The notes: a model not told the origin generated them from the sequence alone. DNA of 64,000 nt from Pempheris klunzingeri (GCF_042242105.1 NC_092014.1:875145-939144); one strand, 5' to 3'. Counted from the first letter of the stretch, positions 1 through 12,073 are shown. A program made the numbers and translations.

Positions 1-1130
1 TGGGAGTGACTTTATTTCTGCAGATATTTGGTCAAACACATTAAAATGTTGACCTGATGGTGGCGCTAGAGCAAAAGTCAGAGGATGGTCAAAGACCTGG
101 TGCCCATCCATCAAGCAGATCTGGAGATTTTTAACTACAGAAGTGAAAACTTTGACCTGTTGGTGGCAAATCACCAACGTCATCCAAGTTTATCCACGTC
201 GTCATGGCGAAGTGGCGGTCCAACGTCAGCCGAGCCACGATGCCGGCATGTTAACACAGTTACATCAGTGGAGTCACGGAAAGTTAAGGTCAGAGAGGAT
301 TTTAGAAATGCTGAGGTAAATTCCTTTAATAAACCAAATCTTACTAAACTTCTACACCTCTGTGCTCTACGTCAGGGTCTAAATTCCTTTTATTGGTTCA
401 TTTTATGACCCTGAACTGTTCAATTCCAGGACATTTAGTTCAGAAAATATCAGAATCATGATTAAAAACCTTGACATTTCTAAAATATAGACATGTATAA
501 CAGTGATACAGGCCCCTGGTGTTAATGACTCTTTGGAGAAGGAATCTTTCTCTTCTCTTCTTATGAATCTCATTTTATCTCTGAGAGTAAAACTCTGAGA
601 AACCTGTGATGCTCGTGAACGTTTTAAAGGCTGTCGGCCTCTTTAGTCACTAATTAACGTGTTTCTGGTGAAAAAGCTTCGGCGCAGCCTTGACCTGCGT
701 GTGCGCTCCTTATCGGGCTGCATGCAGCAGCTGACGCCTTCCCACCGAGTCAAACACACTTTTCCTCATGAATACGTTGGCTGACATGATGATAATATGA
801 CACTCTATATATAAACTATAACGCTCATATACTGAGCACACAGTATATTAAAAACACTTCCAGCGCTGACTTTGTACAGTGGTGGAATTGTAGAACTTTA
901 ATTTGAAAAAAATCAAAATCAACTTAGCGACTAAAACTTTAGCTTTAACGTAACTTTTATTTTAATGTGAAATCAAAGGGACTGAATAAACATGGTGGAG
1001 TAAACAGAAGAATATCTCCCTCTGAAATGTAGTTTGGTAAAAGGATGAAGTATCACGAAATGGAAAAAGTACAAGTACCTCAGAACTAGACGGTACTTTG
1101 TTGTACTTTCTGGCTGCTAACATTTGATTG
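1..1130. other. Left-edge stretch without a supportable gene
   Basis: I see no exon with recognisable protein similarity. The first ~120 bases contain a GGTGGCGCTAGAG-type stretch reminiscent of a dispersed fish repeat. Around 881 a CAGTGGTGGAA string resembles the end of a common fish hAT-like MITE. A short (ATTG)n run at about 1122-1143 matches the tail of the L2-like element seen in the other two units, just before the block they share begins. Confidence 0.5.
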
Positions 1131-1143
1131 ATTGATTGATTGA

Positions 1144-1377
1144 TTTACCATGTTGTAAGTACAACAAAGTACAGCTAAGTACAACAACACTTGTGATGGA
1201 GGGTTTTCCACTGTGCTGTTGCTATGGTTACTGTAGTGAGGGACTTGATTGGCTGCTGTGATGAGGTCACGCTGAGCCTCAGTTTATACAGTGGACACGT
1301 GGAAACGGCCCCACCTGGTGGCCGACGGCAGCACTGCAGCCTTCTGGGTATTAACAGCAAGCAAGTGAATAAAGGAG
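1144..1377. repeat. Unit-shared block upstream of the minisatellite (copy 1)
   Basis: This roughly 230-bp block recurs almost unchanged at about 28086-28321 and 51476-51710, each time immediately before the 43-bp minisatellite. It has no convincing coding content. It marks the left boundary of the segment shared by the three units. Confidence 0.75.
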
Positions 1378-2767
1378 TAGTGTCAGTAGTAGAAGTACTG
1401 CAGTATTCTCAGCTTCATTAAAGTATCAGTAGTAGAAGTACTGCAGTATTCTCAGCTTCATTAAAGTATCAGTAGTAGAAGTACTGCAGTATTCTCAGCT
1501 TCATTAAAGTATCAGTAGTAGAAGTACTGCAGTATTCTCAGCTTCATTAAAGTATCAGTAGTAGAAGTACTGCAGTATTCTCAGCTTCATTAAAGTATCA
1601 GTAGTAGAAGTACTGCAGTATTCTCAGCTTCATTATCAGTATCAGTAGTAGAAGTACTGCAGTATTCTCAGCTTCATTAAAGTATCAGTAGTAGAAGTAC
1701 TGCAGTATTCTCAGCTTCATTATCAGTATCAGTAGTAGAAGTACTGCAGTATTCTCAGCTTCATTAAAGTATCAGTAGTAGAAGTACTGCAGTATTCTCA
1801 GCTTCATTATCAGTATCAGTAGTAGAAGTACTGCAGTATTCTCAGCTTCATTAAAGTATCAGTAGTAGAAGTACTGCAGTATTCTCAGCTTCATTAAAGT
1901 ATCAGTAGTAGAAGTACTGCAGTATTCTCAGCTTCATTATCAGTATCAGTAGTAGAAGTACTGCAGTATTCTCAGCTTCATTAAAGTATCAGTAGTAGAA
2001 GTACTGCAGTATTCTCAGCTTCATTAAAGTATCAGTAGTAGAAGTACTGCAGTATTCTCAGCTTCATTATCAGTATCAGTAGTAGAAGTACTGCAGTATT
2101 CTCAGCTTCATTAAAGTATCAGTAGTAGAAGTACTGCAGTATTCTCAGCTTCATTAAAGTGTCAGTAGTAGAAGTACTGCAGTATTCTCAGCTTCATTAA
2201 AGTATCAGTAGTAGAAGTACTGCAGTATTCTCAGCTTCATTATCAGTATCAGTAGTAGAAGTACTGCAGTATTCTCAGCTTCATTAAAGTATCAGTAGTA
2301 GAAGTACTGCAGTATTCTCAGCTTCATTAAAGTATCAGAAGTAGAAGTACTGCAGTATTCTCAGCTTCATGTAGTTAAAGTATCAGTAGTAGAAGTACTG
2401 CAGTATTCTCAGCTTCATGTAGTTAAAGTATCAGTAGTAGAAGTACTGCAGTATTCTCAGCTTCATTAAAGTATCAGTAGTAGAAGTACTGCAGTATTCT
2501 CAGCTTCATGTAGTTAAAGTATCAGTAGTAGAAGTACTGCAGTATTCTCAGCTTCATTAAAGTATCAGTAGTAGAAGTACTGCAGTATTCTCAGCTTCAT
2601 GTAGTTAAAGTATCAGTAGTAGAAGTACTGCAGTATTCTCAGCTTCATTAAAGTATCAGTAGTAGAAGTACTGCAGTATTCTCAGCTTCATGTAGTTAAA
2701 GTATCAGTAGTAGAAGTACTGCAGTATTCTCAGCTTCATGTAGTTAAAGTATCAGTAGTAGAAGTAC
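1378..2767. repeat. 43-48 bp minisatellite, about 31 units
   Basis: Units contain AGTAGTAGAAGTACTGCAG then TATTCTCAGCTTCATTAA, with three length variants: ending TTAA, TTATC or TGTAGTTAA. The TGTAGTTAA variant clusters at the right end of the array. The core GAAGTACTGCAGTATTC is a near-palindrome around CTGCAG, so each unit can fold into a hairpin. The equivalent arrays at 28322 and 51711 have only about five units. Confidence 0.95.
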
Positions 2768-4357
2768 ACAGGGATAATAAAACACCTCCCTCTGTTCTCT
2801 GGGATCAAACCTCAGAAACACTGAACCCTGTTCATCAGACGGGACACTCTGAAGCTGAGGTCACTAACTGGACCATTAGCAATAAATCATGAGGGGACTT
2901 TAAATGTGACGAGACGCTTCTATTTCAACCAGCTTTTCTAGTGTTTCCTGGTTGATCACGTGGGTTTGACACTACGTGGTGTCAGATCTGGGTCTAAAAC
3001 CGCCGTACGTCCGTTATAAGCCTCAGTGCACTAACGGGGTGGCCTGTTTAGTGATTCACCTATTGGCTGTTTAAGCTGTAGATGCGTCTAGCTTATCTAA
3101 CTACCTTCTTCCGAACGCCTGCCCTACTTCCACTGATGAAGCACCCGGTAGAATAGTCTGTACCAGATACTAGCACCAGTCACGCCCGTTAACGGTAGCT
3201 CTCCTCTAAATGATCCGGGCTCTTGGTGTATTAGCTAGTATAAAATTTATTGACCTTGTTAGGTCCCAAGGGCCTGTTGCTTTGCTGGGACTAGGGAAAC
3301 CTGTTATGAGTCTTGATGTTAAACAATCTAACCTTTACTTCATATCCTAAGAAGATTTAGAATATTCAATGTCCACAATTGATCTTTAAATGCAGGTATT
3401 CTAACATTATTGCATAATATGGTAAACAGCGTACAATTTATTGTATTGTAATTTATTTATTGAACTTTATTTCTCTCAAGTTATGAACTTTGTTTTAAGA
3501 CACAGTTATTCAGGAACTCTTTTATTGATTTTCTCTTCTTTTACTGAATGGGACTAGAGCGTTGTGCCTCTCTACAGTATTATGTGTCTGTTTACTGAAA
3601 CATTAAGTGACAATAGATGTTTTTGAATCACACTGAATTGATTTGACTTGACAGTCAGTTATTGATCACACGCAGACGCTGATACAACTACGAGGCTCCA
3701 TCAACATAAATCACACTAACTCCAGTTAGACATGATGATGTTCCTTTGCTTTAATACATTTTCTAAATACTTCATCACGTACATGTTGACATGTACCAGA
3801 ACATCTGGAGCTCTGCACTGACACACTCATCATGAATCAGTCTTCAGTCTTCATAAGCTGCTGATATTTACAGGACCGCACAAGAAAAAGAGAGAAGTTG
3901 AACTTCCTCCTCCTCAAACAGACACAACCGGACTGCGTTTCTTCATCTGTCATTTCCTTTAAACTCACAGCAATCGCCAAAAGCATCACAATGATCGTCA
4001 CCGGCTCAGAGTGAGGAAGGACTCCGGTGTTTTCGGCCTCAGATCAGCATGTGCTCAACTTTGTAGGTACGTTTTTATTGCTGTCACATCGCTGTGAGCT
4101 GCTCTCTTTGCTGTCGTTTGGCGTGAGGCTTTATTCAAGAGCCGAAAGCTGGTGGAGCAGAAGCAGGAGAAGTGAAGATGGGGCAGGACTTCAGCTCTTT
4201 ATGTGTGTGGTGTTTGTACTGAATGAGGGAACACTAAAGAAACACAAGACCCTCACTGTGTCTGCTCATTTTCTACCGTCTGGTACTGTTTTATTTAGTC
4301 CAGTCTTGTTTCATCAACTCATCATCTCGTCCATCAATGCTTTAAAATGATGAATTT
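2768..4357. other. Unit-shared non-coding block (copy 1)
   Basis: Sequence from the minisatellite end to the TIR transposon. It is matched by 28557-29233 plus 30237-31083. The third unit keeps only the part equivalent to 3775 onward (from about 51960). The 3.8-4.3 kb segment is nearly identical in three units and lies 1.8-2.1 kb upstream of the PYD start codons, so it could hold promoter or 5' UTR sequence. No coding sequence is recognised; an in-frame stretch at 4027-4350 has no recognisable domain. Confidence 0.45.
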
Positions 4358-4361
4358 GGCT

Positions 4362-5471
4362 GGGTCAATATCACTATAAAGTGCCTTTGGTGTCCTCATC
4401 AGTCATCATGAAAATGTAGCAGAATAATTAAACTCTGAGGTCTTATTATAAGTGACCAAAGATCTGCACACATATCAGTACAATAATATGTCTCTTAAAA
4501 TGTGTTTCCTTCATTTTATACCATTTTTTTTCTTTGGATGTACGTGATTTTGGCATGTCCCACACACTGTTCTGCTAACTTCAGTGTGTGTAATAAGTGG
4601 TTAAATGATAATGAATCAAATTTTTTTTGACATGGTTTTATTGTCACAACAAGTTATTTGATAAAACAAGTCATTTTGATGATGTATATTCTATTTTCAT
4701 AATAGTATTGAACATTTTGCATGTGTCCCTGAAATTGCTGTCCATTCATTTTGGGCTAAATGCCCCTTTAAGAAACCCGCTGATGTTTTCAGTGACATCA
4801 CAACCAGCATTTCGTCTTTCTTCAGTGGAGACTGAAACAGTGGCTAGTTGCAGAATAAGTATTTACACTTATGTTTGGTCATTTTCATCATATTAGGTGT
4901 GTAGTTAGATGTTGTCAAGCTTAACATGTCCACTCTGTCATAGTGAAATATCAATTCATATAAAAACCTTTCATAAATTCTAAATATATGTGTTAAACAG
5001 TACACAGTCCACTTGCTAACTGAATCATGTTGCTAAGTGAAGGTCCACCATGTGCTCATTAAATGCTAACATTAGCCAAAAATGTCCACCCTGTCAGCAA
5101 GCCTTCCATGACAGGGGCGACATGGTTGCCCTAATTTCATTACTATCCAAATACTTTTCCCATTAAATAAACACAGTGTTGAGAAAGGGACTAAATAGCT
5201 TTCTGAAAATATACATTTTATAATCACTATGTAATTACAATGTATTTATTCTACTTTGAACTTGTCCATGACAGGGTTGACATATTTTGCTGTTTGCGTG
5301 TACATTGTCTGCTTGCAGTTAATTTATAAAAAGTGTGGGAGCTTGACCAACATGCATTTCTAACAGCATAACATCTACTTAATACAATAAATGTGAAGTT
5401 AAATGGAAAATCTCAGCTTTTTGGGGGGGAAATTGGGAAGTCTCAAAGGCACCTTATGGTGATATTGACCC
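4362..5471. mobile_element. Non-autonomous DNA transposon with ~28-bp TIRs, 1110 bp
   Basis: The left end begins GGGTCAATATCACTATAAAG and the right end is its imperfect reverse complement (...GGTGATATTGACCC), differing at a few of about 28 positions. GGCT flanks both sides (4358-4361 and 5472-5475). The two other units read straight through this site with a single GGCT, so a pre-insertion site is visible. There is no transposase-like reading frame. Superfamily is unassigned; a 4-bp duplication would fit Sola or Academ. Confidence 0.85.
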
Positions 5472-5593
5472 GGCTGCTGAACTCTAAACTCCCGCGGATT
5501 GAGGGGTGATGGCGCCAACCCACTGAAGGTCTGCTCACTTCACCAACAGACTTGATCTGAACTCTGATCCTGAAGCATTTTATTAAATGAAAT

Positions 5594-5648
<55 letters not shown>

Positions 5649-5685
5649 GTCTATCTGTCTATCTATCTATCTATCTATCTGTCTG

Positions 5686-5754
<69 letters not shown>

Positions 5755-5755
5755 A
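5594..5755. repeat. (TCTA)n microsatellite, copy 1
   Basis: Tetranucleotide array with a few TCTG variants, upstream of gene A. It sits at the same place in the units of genes C and D (32155 and 53565). Array length and the positions of variant repeats differ, so it is a fast marker of the duplication history. Confidence 0.97.
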
Positions 5756-6052
5756 ATAGTGTACAAATCCGTGTCAAAATGCCCTTCTCCTGTCAGCAGA
5801 CGGGCTAAATATCTTCTGGCTAATAGAGCTTGCACACTTCAGAACTGCTGCTGGAAAAAGTCTTAGTGGAAACGCTGCACTAGCGTTGTGCTTTAACATT
5901 TTCAGTTTCCATTTAGAGGTGCTTTAACTCAAAGACTGTCCGAATCACTCCAACACAGCTGCTGTGTCGGCCAATCACAGCTCCTGTTTCTGCTCTGATC
6001 CATCAGGTTTCCTGCTGCTTGAAAACACCGTCTGATCTCAGCAGGCAGCCAC

Positions 6053-7154
6053 GATGACTCCAGAGGACCTGTTGAACACTCTGGACGGTTTAAAAGACGA
6101 TGAATTCAGGAGCTTCATTTTCGTCATATTTGACGTGAAGTTGGATGGAATCTGTCTGTTGCATGTTTTATAAAAGCAGCTGTTTTGTCTGGATGGTGGA
6201 TCTGAGTGAGGAAGCTTCTGAAGGTTCATCCTGACTCTGTTTCTTCCTGCAGGCTGGACCATGGTGGAGAGCAGAGGCTGAAGCCTGGTCTGAGGAAGTG
6301 TGAGTGTGTTCACTTTGATTCATGAAAACAAAGCAGCAGCTGTTGAAGTCATTCTAAATGTGTCATCTAATAAGTTAGTAAGGAGTCATAGACTCTTTGG
6401 TCAGGATGCCATAACTCCACCATATCTTTACCTGATAATACTTGTTTGTTGTTATATTGATGGTCTTAGTATCATATACAGGACCTTTAAATCAAAGCTT
6501 GTGAATCTGCATCCAACTCTCAGTTTGAAAGAAGTTAATAAAGCAACAAATAAACCCATCAGGTGATAAACTGCTGCTGTATTCTGTCGTCTTCAGACTC
6601 CTGTGAACTCACAGTGGACACAAACACAGTCAACAGATTCCTCAAACTGTCCGACAACAACAGGAAGGTGACACTGGTGACGAAGGAGCAGCAGCCATAT
6701 CCTGATCATCCAGAGAGGTTTGACTGGTGTCCTCAGCTGCTGTGTACAGACGGTCTGACTGGTCGCTGCTACTGGGAGGTGGAGTGGAGGGGGAGATATT
6801 TATATCTCAGTGAGCTACAGAGGAATCAACAGGAAAGGAGACAGAGCTGACAGCAGGTTTGGAGGAAACAATCAGTCCTGGAGTCTGAAGTGCTTTGATG
6901 GTAAAAGGTTTTCATTCAGTCATGATAATAAAAGAACAGACCTTCCCTCCTCCTCCTCCTCCTCCTCCTCCTCCACTAACAGAGTAGCAGTGTACTTGGA
7001 CTGGCCTGCCGGCTCTCTGTCCTTCTACAGAGTCTCCTCTGACTCCCTGATCCACCTCCACACCTTCAGGACCACCTTCACTGAGCCTCTGTATCCTGGG
7101 TTCAGGTTCTGGTTATGGTCAGTTGGTCCCTGGGTGTCTCTGTGTTCACTGTAG
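6053..7154 (+). pseudogene. Gene A: internally deleted PYD-NLR-B30.2 pseudogene
   Basis: ATG at 6053 in the context GCCACGATGA opens a PYD exon identical in start to genes C and D. After about 65 bp, near 6115-6118, the sequence switches to the intron that precedes the 47-nt exon in genes B and C. The rest of the PYD, all linker exons, FISNA-NACHT and every LRR exon are gone. The 47-nt exon (6253-6299, donor GTGAGT) and the B30.2 exon (6597-7154) remain. The B30.2 exon has a +1 frameshift at about 6787-6795, just after the WEVEW motif: 558 nt where 560 or 569 would keep frame. It is not expected to give a functional receptor. A truncated transcript is possible because the upstream flank shared with genes C and D is kept. 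Confidence 0.92.
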
Positions 7155-7344
7155 GAGGGAGAGAAACTCTCACTGCTGACAAACACACAATGTGTTTGTA
7201 CGTAAATCAGCTCAGAATGATGAGAAAGCATCTAATTCCTTTATTCTAGTTTTTGGTGAATGTGCAGCTCGTCCGTGGTTTAAAAACCCTTTAAATTTGT
7301 TTTGATTCAGGTTTTTGGGACAAACGTTAAGATTTTAGTTTGTC
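7155..7344. other. 3' flank of gene A, shared downstream of B30.2 exons
   Basis: This flank matches 46959-47165 (gene C) and, split by the hAT insertion, 22324-22361 plus 23387-23535 (gene B). It includes the site CACACAATGTG where the hAT element entered gene B's copy. No coding sequence. Confidence 0.7.
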
Positions 7345-8420
7345 ATTTTCAGTTTGAGTTCTTTGAGATCTAATCTCTCCACCTGGTCCTGGGTCTACCC
7401 CGTGGTCTCCTCCCAGTTGAACACCTCCCTCCTTACTAGATGCCCAAACCACCTCAACTGGCTCCTTTCCACACAAAGGAGCTCTGAGCTTCTCTCGGAT
7501 GACTGAGCTTCTCACCCAATCTCTAAGGGAAAACCCATTTCAGCCGTAGATTGAGAGCTTTGCCTTCTGGCTCAGCTCCCTTTTCGTCACAACGGTGCTG
7601 TATGCAAAACTGGACTAGACTGGATGGACATACTCCCAAGCCCCCTCAAGGATCCTTGCAAGAGGAAAGATCTGGTCCATTGTTCCACGACCACGACGGA
7701 ATCTGCATTGTTCCTCTTCAATCCAAGGTTCGACTATCGGCCGAACCCTCCTTTCCAGCACCTTGGAGTTGACTTTACCAGACCTGAGTGATACCCCTAT
7801 AATTGGCACACACTCCGCCCCAGTTTGCCACTCCCTCGGTACTGCACCCAACTTCCACACAATGTTAAAGAGGCGTGTCAGCCTCAACACCCAAAGCCTT
7901 CAGCATTTCTGGGCAGATCTCATCAATCCTCAGGGCTTTGCCACTGCGGAGTTGGTTAACTGCGTCGGTGACCTCCCTCTGGGAAATTGAAGATGATTCT
8001 CCATCAGCCTCCAGCTCTGCCTCTGCAATAAAGGGTACATCAGTAGGGTTTAGGAGTTCCTCAAAGTGCTCCTTTCACAGTCCTATTACATCCTCAGTTG
8101 AGGCCAGCGGCGTTCCATCCTTACTGCTTCCCCTCCTAAGGTGTCGGACGGTTTTCCAGAAGCACCTTGGTGCCGTCCAAAAGTCCTTCTCCATGTCCTC
8201 TCCAAACTTCCCCCACACCCTCTGCTTTGATTCAGCCATGGCAGAGGCTGCAGTCCTTCATGCCTGTCAGTACCTTGCAACCGCCTCCATATCCCAGGAT
8301 TCCTTCTTTAGTCGGACAGCTTCCCTGACCACCGATGTCCACCACAGTGTTCGAGGGTTGAGGTTGCCCTTCAGTCACCCAGGACCTTGTGACCACAGCT
8401 CTCCACCAAAGCTTTAACAA
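7345..8420 (-). mobile_element. Degenerate non-LTR retrotransposon (LINE) fragment
   Basis: Read on the minus strand, 7890-7615 encodes reverse-transcriptase-like sequence (RLFNIVWKLGAVPREWQTG, then KVLERRVRPIVEP, EEQCRFRRGRGTMDQ) typical of an abundant fish LINE. The 7515-7345 part resembles the C-terminal end of such proteins (LCGKEPVEVVW, DPGPGGEI). Further minus-strand pieces lie at 8420-8086. Frames are broken and the central polymerase region is missing, so it is a dead fragment. I cannot name the clade. Confidence 0.7.
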
Positions 8421-9596
8421 TAGAGGCTTTGAACATCACCCACTCAGGCGACAGTCTAGTTCTCAAGTTAAGTCAGACTTCTCAGAATAGTCAGTATTTA
8501 CAAAACCAGAAATCTGATCTGTCTCCAACAACTAAATCACCTAATCAAGCCCTCTGTGTAGCTGTACATTTATACATGAGTCCAACAGGGCAAAATCACA
8601 TCAAACACAATTTAGAAGGTTTATCTATCTATGTAACTTCAGTCTCCTGGTTTTGAATGTTCTAACTTCATCACTGTGGAAGGTATTTGTTATTGAGATC
8701 CCGCTCATTTAGTGATTTTCCAACATTTCCTCAGAAAACTGTTTTTGTGTATCATCCCTGAAAAAAACCAAACCTTGAACGTTTAGAAGACTAAGTTGTT
8801 CCAATCCATACACAAGTTAGAGCAGGTCATGCATTCATGTGTGTGATTGTTTCTGAGCGCTAGGACCCTGTGGGTGTTTTTACCTGACAGTGTGACACCT
8901 GAGCCATTAGCTGAGCCGTGCTTCTGTCACAATAATGCTCCTCCTCCGTGTGCAGCACTGTCTGTCTGTCTGCAGGTGAAGGTAGTGTAGTCCAATGAAA
9001 AGATATTCAAACACATCTGTTTCATAAAGAGGTTAAGAGTCGCTAAAAATACCAATCTGTTGTTAAAATACAGAGTTCATGTAAAGTTATTGTGTTTAAA
9101 AATGTGTAAATGTATATGTAATGTATCTTCTTCATTGGTTGAAACACTCATGGAGATGTTCTTGGAGGAGTTACCTGGACTTTAGGTGAGTTCACTGGAT
9201 CACGTGATGTGAAAAACACTTTTATGAGATTTTATGAGAGTTGTACACAAAGACTGTGTATTAACTTTAGATTATTTTCAAGATAATCTGCTGAAGAACA
9301 CGTGTCGTGATTGAGAACTGTAGTTAGATCAGATACTTGTAGAATAAGAGAAGAGGAACATGGACAGACTGCAACTGCTGCTCGTTAATCCAGCTCAGCC
9401 GAGCAGTTTCGCCGGGACCGTTTGTGCTTCTTTTGGACTGTTTTTGGCCTGCAAACAAAGAGAAACCAACCAGGTTCTGAAAGCTACTCTGGACGCACAG
9501 AGCTTCTCTGGCACTGGATATCCACTGGATTTTCGCTGGATTTCATCTTGGTCGTCTGTTCCTGCTGTAACCATCTCTGTGGAGGTACTGCCCTGA
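8421..9596. other. Spacer with no recognised feature
   Basis: Both strands contain only short reading frames without recognisable domains, for example 9360-9596. No RNA gene or repeat structure is evident by eye. Confidence 0.5.
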
Positions 9597-10235
9597 TTCT
9601 CTCATTCATTTTATTTTGCTCTTTTGAGAGAAATGACCTCTAAGCTTTTGGTCACATCGCACACAAGCTGAGAAACAGACCTGAAACTTTTTTTTTTTTT
9701 AAATATATTCAAATATTTACATATTGTATTTGGCTGGCTTAGTGTGTTTGAGTGTTAAAGAAACTGAAGGTATAAAAACAGTATTTGAAGGAACTGAAAG
9801 AAATAAGGGAAACTTTCAGCTTCCCTGCTGATCAGCACATAGACTTGATAGCAGAAAGGTTACGGTTCGATTTCAGCCGGTGACCTTTGGTGTGTCAAAT
9901 GCTACGTTGTCAAGAAACTTTGGCTGTTTGATTGATCTTGTTTCCTCTAAACATATTCAGTCAACCAATTCTGACCTGTTAAATATTATAATGATAATAT
10001 ATATAGTTTATATATATAATATTCACTCTTTTAAAGCTGAAGGATGTTGTGGCTTCTAGTGGTGAGACTGAACTGCAGATTGTGGTGGGTTTCCATTAAG
10101 GTGATCATACACTAATGAACACATGATTATGAAGACTTTATTCTGCTAATAGGTCCCCTGACATCTAACACACTGCACCTTTGAAATCAGGTTTCTTCTG
10201 ACTGACACACCTGCAGCAGCACTGACACCTGCTGC
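9597..10235 (-). repeat. Dispersed repeat, inverted relative to two other copies
   Basis: This stretch is the reverse complement of about 27150-27800 and 50420-51190. The match runs from the CTTTTGAGAGAAATGACC end, through the AT-rich centre near 10000, to the TGACACACCTGCAGCAGC end. The other two copies are both on the opposite strand. It has no coding potential. Confidence 0.85.
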
Positions 10236-11329
10236 TGAGCGGCAGCACTGCAGCTCACACTGGCCTCCTGCTCTCACATCACGCTGACGTCTCTGGGTGT
10301 GGGTTTGAAGGTATGAGGATGTGACTGTCTGTCAGATGAACTCCAGCAGCGTCCGTCGGCGTCCGCAGACGAAGGCACAGAGTCTCTCTGAGGTCACCTG
10401 GACGGGACTTTAACAGGTGAGGAGCTGACAGGTAACATTACACAGCTGTGATGAAGAAACTCTGCTGTCCCTCGTTATATCTGAACACACCTGGAGATGA
10501 GAGCAGTGATTCGTTGTTTCAGCTCTGGTCTTTACTGTCTGCAGCTCTGAATGTTCATCAGTGAACTCACTAATTATTCTGTTTGGTTCAGTCAGTTTTA
10601 ATCAGCTCCAGCAGACAAGTCAGAGCTGAATGTGAGCTGACTGCATTAAGAAAAAGAACTGGAGTTATCAGGAACCTGCAGTCAGAGAGACGACAGCCTG
10701 TCAGAACTTGTCTGACAGGCTGAAACCTGATCAGCTGTTTAGTCTCTGACTGTACAAACTGCACACCCACCAGCGAATCAAAGAACAGCAGGACACTCGT
10801 CCTGAGCAGCAGCAGAGTGAACTTTAAATCATAAATAAAGAAAAACACTTTCTGAGTGGACAGTTTGAAACCTGCAGTTTGGGTTTGGCCCTCGTCACCG
10901 TCTGTCGGTTACTGCAGCCAGGAAATCCTAATATGACCGGAGAGGGCGTGGCCTGGTGGAGCTGAGCTGTGATTGGCTGGAACAGATTGTGTCGTACTGG
11001 TAGGACAGGATGACCACACCAAGATGAAACACCAGATAAATTCAGCCATGAGCAGTCAGTCTGCTTCAGTCTGATTGGCTGCTGGTTACTGATAACTCCA
11101 GTTCTTTTTCTTCATGCTTTCAAATGCTGATTGTTGGATTCTTTCCTCCACACGACATCTCTTCTTCACACTGTCACCATTTTGTGTTGTTCTGTTCTGA
11201 TGGAGGAAACAAATTCACATTTTGTACCAAATACGCCCACAAGTGATAATAATAATAATATAATAACAATAATGATAATAATGATAATGAGGGAGCCACA
11301 GGCAGTAAAATCAAGAACTAAATTACAAA
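10236..11329. other. Spacer with no recognised feature
   Basis: No supportable coding sequence on either strand. An ATAATAATAATAA-type low-complexity run lies at about 11245-11290. Confidence 0.5.
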
Positions 11330-11615
11330 ATTAAAGCTGCAAGCAGCGTTGGAGGGCCCTCGCACCTTCCTGCACGTTGGGGTGTGCGGCGGCTTCGTCC
11401 TGTTGCTGGACTCCGACTCTTCCACGCGTCTCAGAATTTTCATGTATTTTGGACAGTGCATGAAGCAGTTACATGTCACTTCCTGCGTCCCCTATGTGGC
11501 GCTAGAGAACAGTCACTAATCACATCCTGTATTCCAGTATATGAAGTGTTGACTACACTGTGAAAATTTCATGCAAATCAAATGATTATTGGCACGGAGG
11601 TCTTACTTCCTGTTT

Positions 11616-11629
11616 CCACCAGGTGGCAC
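11616..11629 (+). promoter_or_regulatory. CTCF-consensus match 1 (CCACCAGGTGGCAC)
   Basis: All 14 positions fit the vertebrate CTCF core consensus CCASYAGRKGGCRS. The site lies in the 1.5-kb repeat between genes A and B. Occupancy is unknown. Confidence 0.4.
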
Positions 11630-11756
11630 AATGAGTGTAGTTCTACATGTACGTGTTGAGCAGACCCTCTTCTCTCCACTGATCAAATTTGAAATATCTG
11701 TGATTAATCTCCTGAGAGAGAGAGACGTTCGAGAAAAAAACATGCACTTCCTCCCG

Positions 11757-11770
11757 CCACTAGGTGGCGC
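11757..11770 (+). promoter_or_regulatory. CTCF-consensus match 2 (CCACTAGGTGGCGC)
   Basis: All 14 positions fit CCASYAGRKGGCRS, in the same orientation as the site at 11616, inside the same repeat. Confidence 0.4.
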
Positions 11771-12073
11771 TATGACTATTATTAAAAATTGGCATGCACA
11801 TGTCTTCAGAGCTGGACAGTCATCAAACGGTATAAATTTGGTGAAGATAGGATCTTGTACAGTGGAGTTACAGCACTTTTAATGCTCATGGCAAAGGAAA
11901 ATGCATTATCGAAAATGGCCGCGTCGTCACGGCAACAGCTTTTGACGGAGGCACACAGTTTTCACTACAGACCAACATCAACGTCTTGAGTCTTTCCTGA
12001 CCAAATTTGAAGTGGATCTGATCAACTGGCTGGTTTTGAGCCACCATCATGTAAAACATAGCATTTCCTGTCG

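Noticed and set aside
1378..2767. CRISPR-like regular array
   Set aside because: Units are contiguous 43-48 bp repeats with no unique spacers, in a eukaryotic context. It is a minisatellite.
5587..5808. Open frame over the TCTA array (also 32148-32387 and 53558-53755)
   Set aside because: Produced by the TCTA repeat (YLSI repeats); length varies between units and no domain is present.
9860..9900. tRNA-like GGTTCGATTTC box
   Set aside because: No cloverleaf or A box at the right distance; it occurs within the dispersed repeat.
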